Below are positions 1 through 8,043 of a stretch of DNA of 49,458 nt, piece by piece. A program made the position numbers and the translations under genes. The notes beneath the pieces were generated by a model that was not told the DNA's origin, did not search any database, and saw only the letters and a program-made list of their open reading frames with translations. Source of the stretch: Nitrososphaerota archaeon (GTDB lineage Archaea; Thermoproteota; Nitrososphaeria; Nitrososphaerales; Gagatemarchaeaceae); assembly GCA_027886905.1 (NCBI GenBank), contig JAPCJO010000011.1, positions 1-49,458 on the forward strand, written 5' to 3'. The stretch's first letter is position 1, and each line of letters starts with the position of its first letter.

Positions 1-2
1 GG

Positions 3-1403
3 AGATGGAGCGCCCCTAGCGTCGAACACGACAGAGGGGACATATTCTCCACCACTCCTGACAAGGTAGACGTAGACAAGAACGTCCTGGCGACCTTCTT
101 CATAACGTGCGACCCACGGGTCACAATCGACCAGGCCGGAGTCATCATCGCCGCAGAGCAGTCGGTCGGGACGTTCACTGACGTCTCCACGGCCACCGAC
201 CTCTCTACGAAGACCGCCGCGAAGATGTACTCTTACAAGTACGAGGACCCCTCAGGTTCGCTCAAGCACTCGGGCTGGGTCAAGGTTGCCTTCCCGACAT
301 ACCTGCTCGACCTGGACAACAGGGGAATCCCAGACCTCTTCACGTTTGTGACGGGGAACTGGATGGGTTTCACACCAATCCCCAACTGCAAGTGGATCGA
401 TTTCCAGCTCCCGCCGAGCGTCCTAAAGCTCTTCAAGGGGCCGAAGTTCGGCACAGAAGGCCTTAGGGAGATTGTCGGGACGAAGAAGAGCAGGCGGCCG
501 CACGTCGGCATCACGATCAAGCCGAAGATGGGCGTGACCGATACGGGAGCGGCCCAGCAGTTCTACGACGCCGCGATGGGAGGCGTCGACACCTTCAAGG
601 ACGACGAGACCTACTTCAACCAGTGGTGCTCGCCGCTCCTCGACAGGGTCGCCAAGGTCTACGAGGCGCTCGACAAAGCCAAGTCGGAGGGTGCCCATCC
701 AGGGGGCGACTACATGTACGCGCCTCAGGTGACGGTCGACTCTGAGAAGTCGCTCGAGGTCGCGGACAAGATGATCGCGCACGGTGCCAGGGGCCTGATG
801 CTCAACATCATGGCGGCCTGGTACCCCGCGCTAAGGGCCCTCGCAGAGGACCCGAGCATCAACGTCCCGATCCACCTCCACAGGGCGTCGCACGCCTCCC
901 TCACCCGCCACCCCAGGCACGGGATCAGCTTCAAGGTCATCGCCGGGCTCGGCAGGGTCGCTGGCGGAGACATGATCCACGTAGGGACCGCCAGAGGCAA
1001 GCTGGGAGACGCGATAAAGTTCGTCGAAATCCCCGAGATCATGGACGAGATGCAGCGCCCGATCGGGCACCTAAAGCCCATGATGGGCGTCGCTTCGGGA
1101 GGGCTTACGCCGAACAACTATCATTACTCCATCGACTTGATGGGCTTGGACATCCAGCTCCAGAACGGGGGCGCAGTCCACGGCCACCCGTGGGGCACCA
1201 AGGCGGGCGCTACCGCTGCCAGGCAGGCAGTCGATGCTTACATGAGTAAGATCCCCATCGAGGAGTACGCCAAGACCCACCCAGAGCTAGCGGCCTCTCT
1301 CCAGTTCTTCGGGCAAAAGTACGCGGTCGCATCCGCGATGACCGTCGTACCAGAGCTCGGCAAGAAGGAGACCGACTATAGGCAGATGTTCCGCTCGGAG
1401 TAG
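3..1403 (+). CDS. rbcL: Ribulose-1,5-bisphosphate carboxylase, archaeal type III-like (5' end outside window)
   Basis: Carboxylates and cleaves ribulose-1,5-bisphosphate to two 3-phosphoglycerates; in archaea type III enzymes usually work in AMP/nucleoside salvage. The frame is open to the window edge with no start codon in the first 74 codons, so the true start lies upstream. In visible numbering the N-terminal domain has AAEQSVGTFTDV (E60/T65 equivalents) and VTGNWMG (N123). The barrel has IKPKMG (K173, K175), FKDDE (K199 to be carbamylated, D201, E202), IHLHRASH, GGDMIHVGT, GKLGD (loop 6 Lys) and ASGGL. All catalytic residues are kept, so this is a RuBisCO rather than a form IV RuBisCO-like protein. 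W66 is Phe, and the first His of the usual GGDHIH is Met. The nearby R15P isomerase and PRPP synthetase genes support the salvage role; the exact subform cannot be fixed here. Confidence 0.93.
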   Translation, partial: RWSAPSVEHDRGDIFSTTPDKVDVDKNVLATFFITCDPRVTIDQAGVIIAAEQSVGTFTDVSTATDLSTKTAAKMYSYKYEDPSGSLKHSGWVKVAFPTYLLDLDNRGIPDLFTFVTGNWMGFTPIPNCKWIDFQLPPSVLKLFKGPKFGTEGLREIVGTKKSRRPHVGITIKPKMGVTDTGAAQQFYDAAMGGVDTFKDDETYFNQWCSPLLDRVAKVYEALDKAKSEGAHPGGDYMYAPQVTVDSEKSLEVADKMIAHGARGLMLNIMAAWYPALRALAEDPSINVPIHLHRASHASLTRHPRHGISFKVIAGLGRVAGGDMIHVGTARGKLGDAIKFVEIPEIMDEMQRPIGHLKPMMGVASGGLTPNNYHYSIDLMGLDIQLQNGGAVHGHPWGTKAGATAARQAVDAYMSKIPIEEYAKTHPELAASLQFFGQKYAVASAMTVVPELGKKETDYRQMFRSE

Positions 1404-1417
1404 AGAGTGGGATAAGA

Positions 1418-1588
1418 ATGAAAGACCACACAAAGGGCGACATATTCTGCGAGTGCGGCTCGTGCCCCCACGACAACTCACTGCAGTGCGCTGACTATGG
1501 GTGTACCTGCTGCATCGCGGGACAGTCGGGCAAGCCGTATGAGCTCCACTATCTGAAGAGCGTCGGCCCGCCAGCGACGAACTTCTGA
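1418..1588 (+). CDS. Small Cys-rich protein (56 aa) downstream of RuBisCO
   Basis: I do not recognise this protein. It begins with ATG 14 bases after the RuBisCO stop, in the same direction, and ends TGA. Seven of its 56 residues are cysteine: C11, C13, C16, C24, C30, C32 and C33, as C-x-C-x2-C, then a lone Cys, then C-x-CC. This is dense enough for one or more metal sites (Zn, Cu or Fe-S) or a disulfide cluster. No signal peptide or membrane segment is visible, so a cytosolic metal-binding role is more likely. Position suggests cotranscription with rbcL and a shared hairpin terminator just behind it. Codon choice is GC-rich like its neighbours. A chance frame is possible but the cysteine spacing argues against it. 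Confidence 0.6.
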   Translation: MKDHTKGDIFCECGSCPHDNSLQCADYGCTCCIAGQSGKPYELHYLKSVGPPATNF

Positions 1589-1603
1589 GTCCGGACGTCT
1601 AGC

Positions 1604-1617
1604 GCCCCTCCGGGGGC
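1604..1617 (+). terminator. GC-rich hairpin after the RuBisCO unit
   Basis: A short CCCC/GGGG stem with a 3-base loop lies 16 bases after the Cys-rich gene and is followed by a pyrimidine-rich run (about 1618-1626). It sits between convergent genes. The short stem makes it a weak prediction. The remaining 1627-1873 stretch shows no gene or RNA that I can support. Confidence 0.3.
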
Positions 1618-1873
1618 CTCCTTTCCGTTATATTCGCATAGCAGCGGAGGCCATGCTCGACTCTGCAGGCCTTTATCCCGCCTCGGGTTAGGCGCGGCAT
1701 TCGCAAGATCGCCTGAGAGAATCGACGGGCGGCCGGAAGGCCCTCACAAGGTGCACCTAAAGGGCGCCCAGGAGACGCTACTGATCCCCTCTACGCAAGG
1801 GCGTGTCGATAGTCCCGAGATTCAGGGACGCGATACGCCTGCTCCGCTGCGAGTTCGGATGAGCTGGCCGGGG

Positions 1874-2767
1874 CTACTTCTTCTTCAGAGCTTCGGCGAT
1901 GACCGGCGCCACGCTCACGAAGCTGATGGGCCCTGCGAACGTGTCGGTCCCGACCACGCCCTCGATGTTGTTGCTGTACATGAGCGGGAGCGCGTTGAGG
2001 CTGAGCACCGGGTGGGTGCACCCGACGTAGATCTTGCGGGCTCCTGCCTTCTTGACCAGGTTCGCGGCCTCCACTATGGTGTTGCCGGTGCTGATGATGT
2101 CGTCGATGATTATCGCGTCCCTGCCCTTCACGTTGACGCCTTCGCTCCCCCTCACCTTGACCTTGACCTCGGTCGAGGAGAACCTCGTCTTCTGGAGGAT
2201 AGCGTAGTCGGTCTTTATCTTCGCGGCGGCGACCTTTGCCCACTGCTCGGACTCGTCGTCAGGACCGATGATTATCGGGTTCTTCGGCGTGAATATCCTG
2301 TTGATGTATTCGGCGATGTAGGGGACCGCGGTAAGGTTGGTCGCGGGGACCTTGAAGACCTCCTTGAGGGACGGGACCCTCTGGAGGTGGACGTCTATCG
2401 TGAATATCCGGCTTGGACCCGCAGACTCGAGGAGCTTCGCGACAAGGTGGAAGCTGAGCGGCTCTCCTGGGTGGAACCTGGCGTCCTGCCTTGCGTATGC
2501 GAAGTACGGGATTACGACGCTTATAGTCTTGGGGCTCGCGCTCTTGAACGCGTCCATCGTGAGCAGGTACTCCATGATGAGCTCGTCCGGCCTGCCTCCC
2601 AGCGGGTGGATGTAGACGATGTCCTGACCCTTGATGTCTTCCTCGATCTTGAGGTATTGCTCGCCGTCGGGGAACCTCTGCCTCTTGACCTTCCCCAGCT
2701 TAGCTCCCGTAAGGAGCGACACTCTCACCGCGAGAGTCTCGCCTGCAGAACCGCCAAAGATTATCAT
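1874..2767 (-). CDS. prs: Ribose-phosphate pyrophosphokinase (PRPP synthetase)
   Basis: Makes 5-phosphoribosyl-1-pyrophosphate from ribose-5-phosphate and ATP for nucleotide and amino-acid synthesis. The 297-residue length is normal for the archaeal enzyme. Visible motifs are FPDGE (32-36), the YFAYARQDARF segment (ATP-binding flexible loop), FTIDVH in place of the usual DLH metal/ATP motif, and the PRPP-binding loop IIIDDIISTGNTI near residue 218. It begins 16 bases after the stop of the R15P isomerase gene on the same strand, so the two form an operon. PRPP and AMP turnover feed ribose-1,5-bisphosphate, the isomerase substrate, which ties the gene to the convergent RuBisCO. The family assignment is secure. 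Confidence 0.94.
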   Translation of the reverse strand: MIIFGGSAGETLAVRVSLLTGAKLGKVKRQRFPDGEQYLKIEEDIKGQDIVYIHPLGGRPDELIMEYLLTMDAFKSASPKTISVVIPYFAYARQDARFHPGEPLSFHLVAKLLESAGPSRIFTIDVHLQRVPSLKEVFKVPATNLTAVPYIAEYINRIFTPKNPIIIGPDDESEQWAKVAAAKIKTDYAILQKTRFSSTEVKVKVRGSEGVNVKGRDAIIIDDIISTGNTIVEAANLVKKAGARKIYVGCTHPVLSLNALPLMYSNNIEGVVGTDTFAGPISFVSVAPVIAEALKKK

Positions 2768-2783
2768 CTTACTCGTGCTCCGT

Positions 2784-3791
2784 TTAATGGGTGCTGGGTC
2801 TCGCCTGCGCGCCCTCGGTGTACTGGTATAGCTCCTTCATCAGCGAGAAGACCGCCCCGGGCGGCACTATCCCCTTCTCGGTGACATAGAAGTCGATATA
2901 CTCAGGTGGCGTGACATCGAATACCGGATTGCTGAACTTTACCTTCGGGTTGTGACCGCTCCATTCCTTTGAGGCGATCTCGGTGTAGTCCCGCTCTTCG
3001 ATATCCACCAATTCTCCCGTCAAGGTCTTGAAGTCGAGCTTATAAGTTTCAGCGGCAACCATGAAGTTTACCCTGGCCTCGTGCGCCATCGTCGCCACCT
3101 GAGACGTGCCTATCTTGTTGACCAGCGCGCCATTGACTGCGATCGCGTCGCAACCCACGACGGTCCGGTCGGCGTGCGACATGTAGACCCTGCACGCGGA
3201 GTCGCAGATCAGGGTGGTGTCTATTCCGTAGGCGGCTAGCGCGGCGGCCGTCTTGTGGCCCTGGAACTTCGGCCTCGTCTCGTCGCAGTAGACCTTGATG
3301 CCCTTCCCCATGTCGTGGGCCTTCTTCAGGATGCTCATGGCGGCCTCGCTGTTGCAGTGCGTGATTACGACGTCCCCGTTCTTGACGCGCCTCGCGCCTA
3401 TCTCGCCGATGATCTTCACGGCGTCCAGGCTCGAGGTGAGAAAATCGTCCGCGGTGTTCACGACGGCTGTCCTGAGGTCTTCGACCGATGCGCCCGACTC
3501 GAAGGCCGTCCTGCCGCCGTAGAGGACGTAGTTGACGCCGTTCGGTAGCGAGACGGCAGTGGGCCTGGCCGACCTGAGCTTCTCTCCGGCTTTCAATACG
3601 GTCGCCCAATACTCCCTCGAGTTCTTCCCCTTCGCCTCCCTCGCATAGTCCCTCAGCGCCTGGGCGGCGAACCTCGCGATCCGGCCTGCGCCGTGGACTC
3701 GCATGGACTTTAGGGTGTCGTAGGCTTCGTCCACAGAGACTTTTGGAAATTCATCCTTGGATGACTCCTTTCCGTCCTTTAGCGTTTCCAA
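2784..3791 (-). CDS. Ribose-1,5-bisphosphate isomerase (eIF2B-like family)
   Basis: Converts ribose-1,5-bisphosphate to ribulose-1,5-bisphosphate, the RuBisCO substrate, in the archaeal AMP pathway. The 335-residue protein has the N-terminal SMRVHGAGRIAR signature (29-40). The catalytic Cys is C146 in VITHCNS and the catalytic Asp is D215 in GCDAIAVNGALVNKIGT, matching the Thermococcus enzyme pattern rather than translation factor eIF2B. The start is TTG at 3791, with a TATA box about 29 bases upstream, which fits leaderless transcription. The next gene, prs, follows after 16 bases. Methylthioribose-1-phosphate isomerase is the closest alternative, but the RuBisCO neighbour and motif set favour R15P isomerase. 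Confidence 0.9.
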   Translation of the reverse strand: METLKDGKESSKDEFPKVSVDEAYDTLKSMRVHGAGRIARFAAQALRDYAREAKGKNSREYWATVLKAGEKLRSARPTAVSLPNGVNYVLYGGRTAFESGASVEDLRTAVVNTADDFLTSSLDAVKIIGEIGARRVKNGDVVITHCNSEAAMSILKKAHDMGKGIKVYCDETRPKFQGHKTAAALAAYGIDTTLICDSACRVYMSHADRTVVGCDAIAVNGALVNKIGTSQVATMAHEARVNFMVAAETYKLDFKTLTGELVDIEERDYTEIASKEWSGHNPKVKFSNPVFDVTPPEYIDFYVTEKGIVPPGAVFSLMKELYQYTEGAQARPSTH

Positions 3792-3815
3792 GTAAACCGT
3801 TTCGCCTTCATGGGA

Positions 3816-3825
3816 GCTTATATAT
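3816..3825 (-). promoter_or_regulatory. TATA box of the R15P isomerase-prs operon
   Basis: On the minus strand this reads TATATAAG, centred about 29 bases before the TTG start of the isomerase. The spacing predicts a transcript that begins at or near the start codon. It separates this operon from arsC, although arsC is on the same strand 103 bases away. Confidence 0.6.
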
Positions 3826-3894
3826 GTATTTCAGGAGTAATTCTTGTTTTCGCGTCGACGTGCCAATTGGTTCGTCCGCCGATCGAAGGAGGTT

Positions 3895-4290
3895 CTACAG
3901 CGCCGCGACCCTGCGTTCTATCTCGTCCCTGATCTCCCGGACCTGCGCGACCGTCTTCCCCTTCGGGTCTTCCAGGTCCCAGTCGACCAGCTTCTTCTGC
4001 ATCTTGGCGAGCATCGGCCTGGGGCAGACCTCCTCGACGGAGCAGCCCATCGTCACGACCAGTGCCGCCTTGTTGATCATCTCGTTCGTGAGCAGCTTCG
4101 GCTTGCTCGAGGAGAGGTCGATGCCCTCCTCTTTCATCACCTGGACGACGGCGGGGTTGACCGTCGTCGCCGGCATGGTCCCCGCGCTGTCCGCCTTCAG
4201 GCCGCGCCTCCTCGCGAAGGCCTCCGCCATCTGGCTCCTCCCCGCGTTGTGAACGCAGACGAAGAGGAAGGAGCCCTCGGGCTTAGTCAT
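3895..4290 (-). CDS. arsC: Arsenate reductase, LMW-phosphatase type
   Basis: Reduces arsenate to arsenite for export, in the cytosol. The 131-residue protein opens with the P-loop VCVHNAGRSQMAEA holding nucleophile C12 and R18. It also has C83 in VTMGC and C89, the two extra cysteines that shuttle the disulfide to thioredoxin in this class. DWDLEDPKGK supplies the general-acid Asp. These cysteines favour arsenate reductase over a plain protein-tyrosine phosphatase. ATG start at 4290, with a TATA-like TTTATCTA about 25 bases upstream (4311-4320). No arsenite efflux gene or ArsR is next to it. Confidence 0.88.
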   Translation of the reverse strand: MTKPEGSFLFVCVHNAGRSQMAEAFARRRGLKADSAGTMPATTVNPAVVQVMKEEGIDLSSSKPKLLTNEMINKAALVVTMGCSVEEVCPRPMLAKMQKKLVDWDLEDPKGKTVAQVREIRDEIERRVAAL

Positions 4291-4520
4291 GGCCCTTCAT
4301 CGGCACCCGGAATAGATAAACCCGGAAGTTTGCTCTCGCCCGAGTTCGGGGCCGGCGCGACGCTTTAATATCGCGCGCATCCTTGACGGTTGCGAGTTCT
4401 GGATGCACGGCAAGGTCGCGGTCCGTCCACTCGCACGTTTCGTTTCTACGGGCCTTCGGCCGGCTGTCCCGTGGTGCCGGTCACGAGCTTTGTCCACGTG
4501 AGAGCGAGTTGGAGATACTA

Positions 4521-5588
4521 GTGAAAAAGTCGGGCCGTGCGACTCTCCTGGTGGCCTCGGTCGTGGCGCTCCTCGCCATCGGTCAACACTTGGCGACGGC
4601 CGCGCCCGTCCAGCTCCCAAACATTCCCCCATCGATCTTGATTGCCGTGGGCTACGCAGACACCGAGGGTCGGGGGCCCAGCTCGGGGAACTGCACCTAC
4701 TGCTTCCCCAGCCCGTGGTGCGGCTCTCACGACGTCCAGTTCATAGGCGCCTCAACAAACTACAACGGAAACCCGGACGACCCGAGTAACTGCGCGGGCG
4801 GAGACTGGGACGGCGGCGCGATCCTGGTGACCAACACCGGAGTGACTTCAGAGATAACCTTGACGAACCTGACGGTCACCCTCCCCCTTCCCGCCTCGGG
4901 CGACCCTGGCACCCCGAGCTGCGCCGAGCCTCCCAGGCCTTTTACCGTGAATATCTGGTTCGGGCAGCAATACTACTTTGGGAACAGGTCAGAGCCGGCG
5001 TACCTCGGGAGCCCGATCGTCATCCCACCGGGGGGAGAGGTCATCTTTGCCGGGACGAGCAGCGACGGGTCGTACACGTGCCCGACAGGCAACTATCCCT
5101 CTGGCCCTGGGAGCGCGAATCACGCGACCTACGACTTTGACACGAGCGACGCCAACTTCCTTAGCGGGTGCACTCCCACGACGGACACCGTCTCCGACCC
5201 CCAGATCACCTTCACGGCGCTGGGCTACGCGCCTACGACCTACATCGACCAAGGCCACACCATAGACACGGGAGGAATAGACACGGGGAACTGCGCCCCG
5301 ACCGCGGCAGACCCCCAGTGGGGCCACGAGGACATGGGCTGGAGGCTCGTAAACAGCACTTGCGGAGTGCTGTGCCCGACGAACCAGTTCGGGGTCGCGA
5401 CGGCGGCCGCGACGGTCTCCGGCTCGACAGCCACCGTGACGGTCACTGCCCCAGCGAACACGGTGACAGTCTCGAATACCTACGGCGAAGTCAGCGCGAC
5501 GACGGCCTACGGGATCTCAGCGGTGGCAGTTGTCTTCATCGTGGCGACGGGCTACCTTGCCGCCACGCGAAGGAAACCCGCTTCCTGA
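4521..5588 (+). CDS. Secreted, C-terminally anchored surface protein of unknown function
   Basis: I do not recognise a known family. The chosen start is GTG at 4521, preceded by GGAG six bases upstream, because it places a clear signal peptide (about residues 5-28, ending ATAAP) at the N-terminus. The frame is open back to a TTG at 4383, close to a TATA box (4365-4372), so either a roughly 130-base 5' leader or an N-terminal extension exists. The mature part (355 aa total) is rich in Gly, Thr and Pro, carries many cysteines (NCTYC, WCGS and others) and NxS/T sequons, and ends in a transmembrane segment before RRKPAS. This is an extracellular domain held by a C-terminal anchor. Its Cys-rich style resembles the truncated secreted protein at the end of the window. 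Confidence 0.75.
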   Translation: MKKSGRATLLVASVVALLAIGQHLATAAPVQLPNIPPSILIAVGYADTEGRGPSSGNCTYCFPSPWCGSHDVQFIGASTNYNGNPDDPSNCAGGDWDGGAILVTNTGVTSEITLTNLTVTLPLPASGDPGTPSCAEPPRPFTVNIWFGQQYYFGNRSEPAYLGSPIVIPPGGEVIFAGTSSDGSYTCPTGNYPSGPGSANHATYDFDTSDANFLSGCTPTTDTVSDPQITFTALGYAPTTYIDQGHTIDTGGIDTGNCAPTAADPQWGHEDMGWRLVNSTCGVLCPTNQFGVATAAATVSGSTATVTVTAPANTVTVSNTYGEVSATTAYGISAVAVVFIVATGYLAATRRKPAS

Positions 5589-5656
5589 TTCTTGCGGTCG
5601 AAGGACCAGACCACCCCTCCCTCGCCCAGGCCTTGCGCAGTTGTGATGTGGCCGTT

Positions 5657-5664
5657 CTTATAAT
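5657..5664 (+). promoter_or_regulatory. TATA box for the LAGLIDADG gene
   Basis: CTTATAAT is centred about 23 bases before the ATG at 5683, a spacing typical of a leaderless archaeal gene. It shows that the homing-endonuclease-like gene has its own promoter. Confidence 0.55.
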
Positions 5665-5682
5665 CCGTCAAGCTACGGGTCC

Positions 5683-6459
5683 ATGGCCAATGAGACGAGC
5701 GATACGGGCTCGGCGAGGCTCGCTTGGCCACCGCTTGCAGAAGACCTCGAGCGACTCTATCTCGAGCAGAAGCTCTCTGCCTCGAAGATCGCGAAGGTGT
5801 ACGGACTGAGTTATGCAAGCCCCAAGACCGCAGAATCGACAATCCTGCATCACCTCAAGATACATGGAATCGCTCGAAGAGACCCAGCCGCGCACATCAG
5901 AAAGGTCACAGATTCGATGGTAGACGACTGGATAGTCAGATATCAGAAGGGCGAATCGCTGAAGCAAATCGCAGGAACGTCGGTCAATGCAGTCACGGTC
6001 TTCAACCATCTGCACAGGAGGGGTCTAGGCCTCAGGGACAAGGTGGAGGCGCAAATCAAGATAGTCACGAAGCACAAACGAACCCCGTTCACGGGCGACA
6101 TGAAGGAGATTGCCTACCTTGCGGGTCTAACGGTAGGCGGCCTATACGTCCAAAGACATGGGAGGGCGATAAGGGTGAGAGTGGCGACTACCCATCCAAG
6201 AATGGCCAGCCTGTTCAGAGACCTCTTCTCCGGCAATGGGCACCCCCACGAATACCCGAAAGGCGACCCTGTTACTGGCTATGAATGGAGCTTGGATTGC
6301 GACATGGACAAGAGCTTCGAATTCTTGCTTGACAGAGACAGGTATATCGAGACCGCATTCCAAGATGATGGGGCGTTTCTCGCCTTCTTGGCCGGCTTCT
6401 TCGACGCTGAGGGAGTCTCTACTTTCACAAAAAGAGGGAGCACGGAGCTTTCGAGTTGA
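5683..6459 (+). CDS. Free-standing LAGLIDADG homing-endonuclease-like protein, N-terminal part (frame broken)
   Basis: DNA endonuclease family protein, 258 residues to a premature stop. Residues about 20-120 look like two helix-turn-helix units (SASKIAKVYGLSY and SLKQIAGTSVNAVTVFNHL). Then come two degenerate LAGLIDADG motifs, YLAGLTVGG near 147 and FLAGFFDAEG near 241, the second with its acidic residue intact. Right after the second motif the frame breaks at a run of five A (6429-6433). One extra A, or a -1 slip, joins it to the next reading frame, which supplies the expected FELTFANTNEA continuation. Base composition is visibly less GC-rich than the surroundings, consistent with mobile origin. 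It sits between a surface protein gene and the end of nuoD, and is not inside a recognisable intron or intein. Confidence 0.75.
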   Translation: MANETSDTGSARLAWPPLAEDLERLYLEQKLSASKIAKVYGLSYASPKTAESTILHHLKIHGIARRDPAAHIRKVTDSMVDDWIVRYQKGESLKQIAGTSVNAVTVFNHLHRRGLGLRDKVEAQIKIVTKHKRTPFTGDMKEIAYLAGLTVGGLYVQRHGRAIRVRVATTHPRMASLFRDLFSGNGHPHEYPKGDPVTGYEWSLDCDMDKSFEFLLDRDRYIETAFQDDGAFLAFLAGFFDAEGVSTFTKRGSTELSS

Positions 6460-6860
6460 CCTTCGCAAACACGAACGAAGCACTGCTATTGCGGATTTGT
6501 GTGAAATTACGGAAATTGGGGTACCATCCGGCAATATCAAGGAAGCGACAGAATCCTGAGGAAGCCCTTGAGAGAGGCATCAAGAACTCGAAAGACTGGA
6601 TATGGTGTCTCGCATTGTGGCGATACGAAGATGTGGTGCGACTCCTCGGGGCCATGCCGATTAGGCATCCCGAAAAGCTTGAAAAGAGAAGCATCGCCTT
6701 GAAACTCGAGTACCGTTCCAAGACGGTAGACCGGGAGAGAATTGTCGCAGAATGGGACTCGCTACGAAAGCAGATCAAAAAGGAGTGCGTGGATTACATT
6801 GCGTTGGCGAGAGATAAATTTGCGGCTGAAGATGAGGCGCGAACGCGAAATGGAGGCTAA
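6456..6860 (+). CDS. C-terminal part of the LAGLIDADG protein, in the -1 frame
   Basis: This frame continues the preceding gene. Read from about 6430 it gives KKREHGAFELTFANTNEA, then a helix and KLRKLGYHP, which is the normal second half of a LAGLIDADG repeat. It has no promoter or ribosome site of its own; the first possible start (TTG 6456) lies inside the domain. The C-terminal 80 residues are basic and helical. It should be read with the upstream frame as one protein of about 390 residues, as a decayed pseudogene, or as a sequencing indel in the A run. A real separate gene is unlikely. Confidence 0.6.
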   Translation: MTFANTNEALLLRICVKLRKLGYHPAISRKRQNPEEALERGIKNSKDWIWCLALWRYEDVVRLLGAMPIRHPEKLEKRSIALKLEYRSKTVDRERIVAEWDSLRKQIKKECVDYIALARDKFAAEDEARTRNGG

Positions 6861-6919
6861 AAGATTGTCCGTTAGAGTGTAAATCTTGCTCTGACTGACA
6901 AAAGAAGCTTAAATTGAGC

Positions 6920-8038
6920 TTACTTATCAGCATGTACTGGCCAATAATTCAATCCCCAGTAGACGGGAGGGATATCCGCGATGTGTATCCCCTTCAGGAG
7001 GTGAGGGATGACGATCATGTTCTTGAAGCTCCCTGTCCCAATCTTCAGCCTATAGGGCTTCGGAGTCCCGTCGCTTACGATGAAGTAACTCTCCTCCCCG
7101 TGGGCGGCCTCGGTCCTCGCGTAGACCTCTCCCGCGGGCACCCTGGGCTGCGGTCCCAGCTTCAGCCTCACCGGGCCCGGGGGGATGTTCTTGAAGGCCT
7201 GCCTCAGGATCTTGACCGACTCCCGCATCTCTTCCAGCGCGACGTATGCCCTCGACCAGGTGTCGCCCTCCTTGAGCGAGGCGACGGAGAAGTCGAACTC
7301 CGGGTAAACGCTGTAAGGCTCCGCCTTCCGGATGTCGTGCGCCACCCCGGATGCCCTGAGCACCGTGCCGGTCGCACCGAGCCTGATCGCGTCCTCCCTG
7401 GAGAGGACCCCGACGCCCTTCGACCTCTCCTCCCACAGGGGGTTCCTGAAGAACATCTTCTCGTACTCGTCCATCCTCTTGTCGAACCAGTCCAGGGTCT
7501 CGAAGGCCTGCACCTGGAGGCCCTCGGGCATGTCGTTCCTGACGCCCCCCGGGATGATGTAGGCGAAGGTGACGCGGGCGCCGCCTATCCTCGCGCCGAG
7601 GTCGATGAAGAGGTCCCTGTCGCCCATCATCCACGTAATCATCGTGGTCTGCCCGACGAAGAGGCCGAGGATCCCGAGGTAGTACTCGTGCGAGATTATC
7701 CTGTTGATCTCGGCCATTATGACTCGGAGGTACTCCGCCCTGGGCGGGATCTTGTTCCCCATCAGCTGGTCGACCGCGAGCGAGTAGGCGAAGAGGATTC
7801 CAGAGCTGTCGAGGATGACCGGCCTCTCGAGGTGGGGCACGTTCTGGATGTAGTTTCTGTACTCGCTCATCTTCTCCTCTCCCCTGTGGACGTAGCCGGG
7901 GTCCGGGTCGGCCCTCACGACCAGGTCTCCGTCGAGCCAAAGGCGTATCCGGAAGTGCCCAGCCCCCGGGTGCTGCGGCCCCAGGGAGACGGCCATTATC
8001 CGGTCCGCTTCAGGAGAGTACTCGAAGGCTGCGGACAA
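6920..8038 (-). CDS. nuoD: NADH-quinone oxidoreductase subunit D (complex I-like, 49 kDa)
   Basis: Peripheral-arm subunit that helps form the quinone pocket with NuoB. The 372 residues open with the GPQHPGAGHFRIRLWLDGD signature and PGYVHRGEEKMSEYRNY. Further conserved stretches are AEINRIISHEYYLGILG and GARIGGARVTFAYIIPGGVRND. The start is TTG at 8038, five bases after the nuoC stop, so the genes are translationally close. The C-terminus (PPVYWGLNYWPVHADK) is hydrophobic where bacterial NuoD has the GSIDPV type ending. It is the last gene of the nuoABCD unit here; the next gene converges. The membrane subunits NuoH and J-N and the ferredoxin NuoI are not in the window. Confidence 0.93.
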   Translation of the reverse strand: MSAAFEYSPEADRIMAVSLGPQHPGAGHFRIRLWLDGDLVVRADPDPGYVHRGEEKMSEYRNYIQNVPHLERPVILDSSGILFAYSLAVDQLMGNKIPPRAEYLRVIMAEINRIISHEYYLGILGLFVGQTTMITWMMGDRDLFIDLGARIGGARVTFAYIIPGGVRNDMPEGLQVQAFETLDWFDKRMDEYEKMFFRNPLWEERSKGVGVLSREDAIRLGATGTVLRASGVAHDIRKAEPYSVYPEFDFSVASLKEGDTWSRAYVALEEMRESVKILRQAFKNIPPGPVRLKLGPQPRVPAGEVYARTEAAHGEESYFIVSDGTPKPYRLKIGTGSFKNMIVIPHLLKGIHIADIPPVYWGLNYWPVHADK

Positions 8039-8043
8039 GCTCG

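Noticed and set aside
3-1403. Form IV RuBisCO-like protein
   Set aside because: All catalytic lysines, the KDDE motif, HRxxH and the phosphate-loop residues are kept, unlike form IV.
1751-2884. Long plus-strand frame opposite prs and the isomerase gene
   Set aside because: Shadow of well-supported minus-strand enzymes; the translation is low-complexity Asp/Val/Arg-rich and matches no fold.
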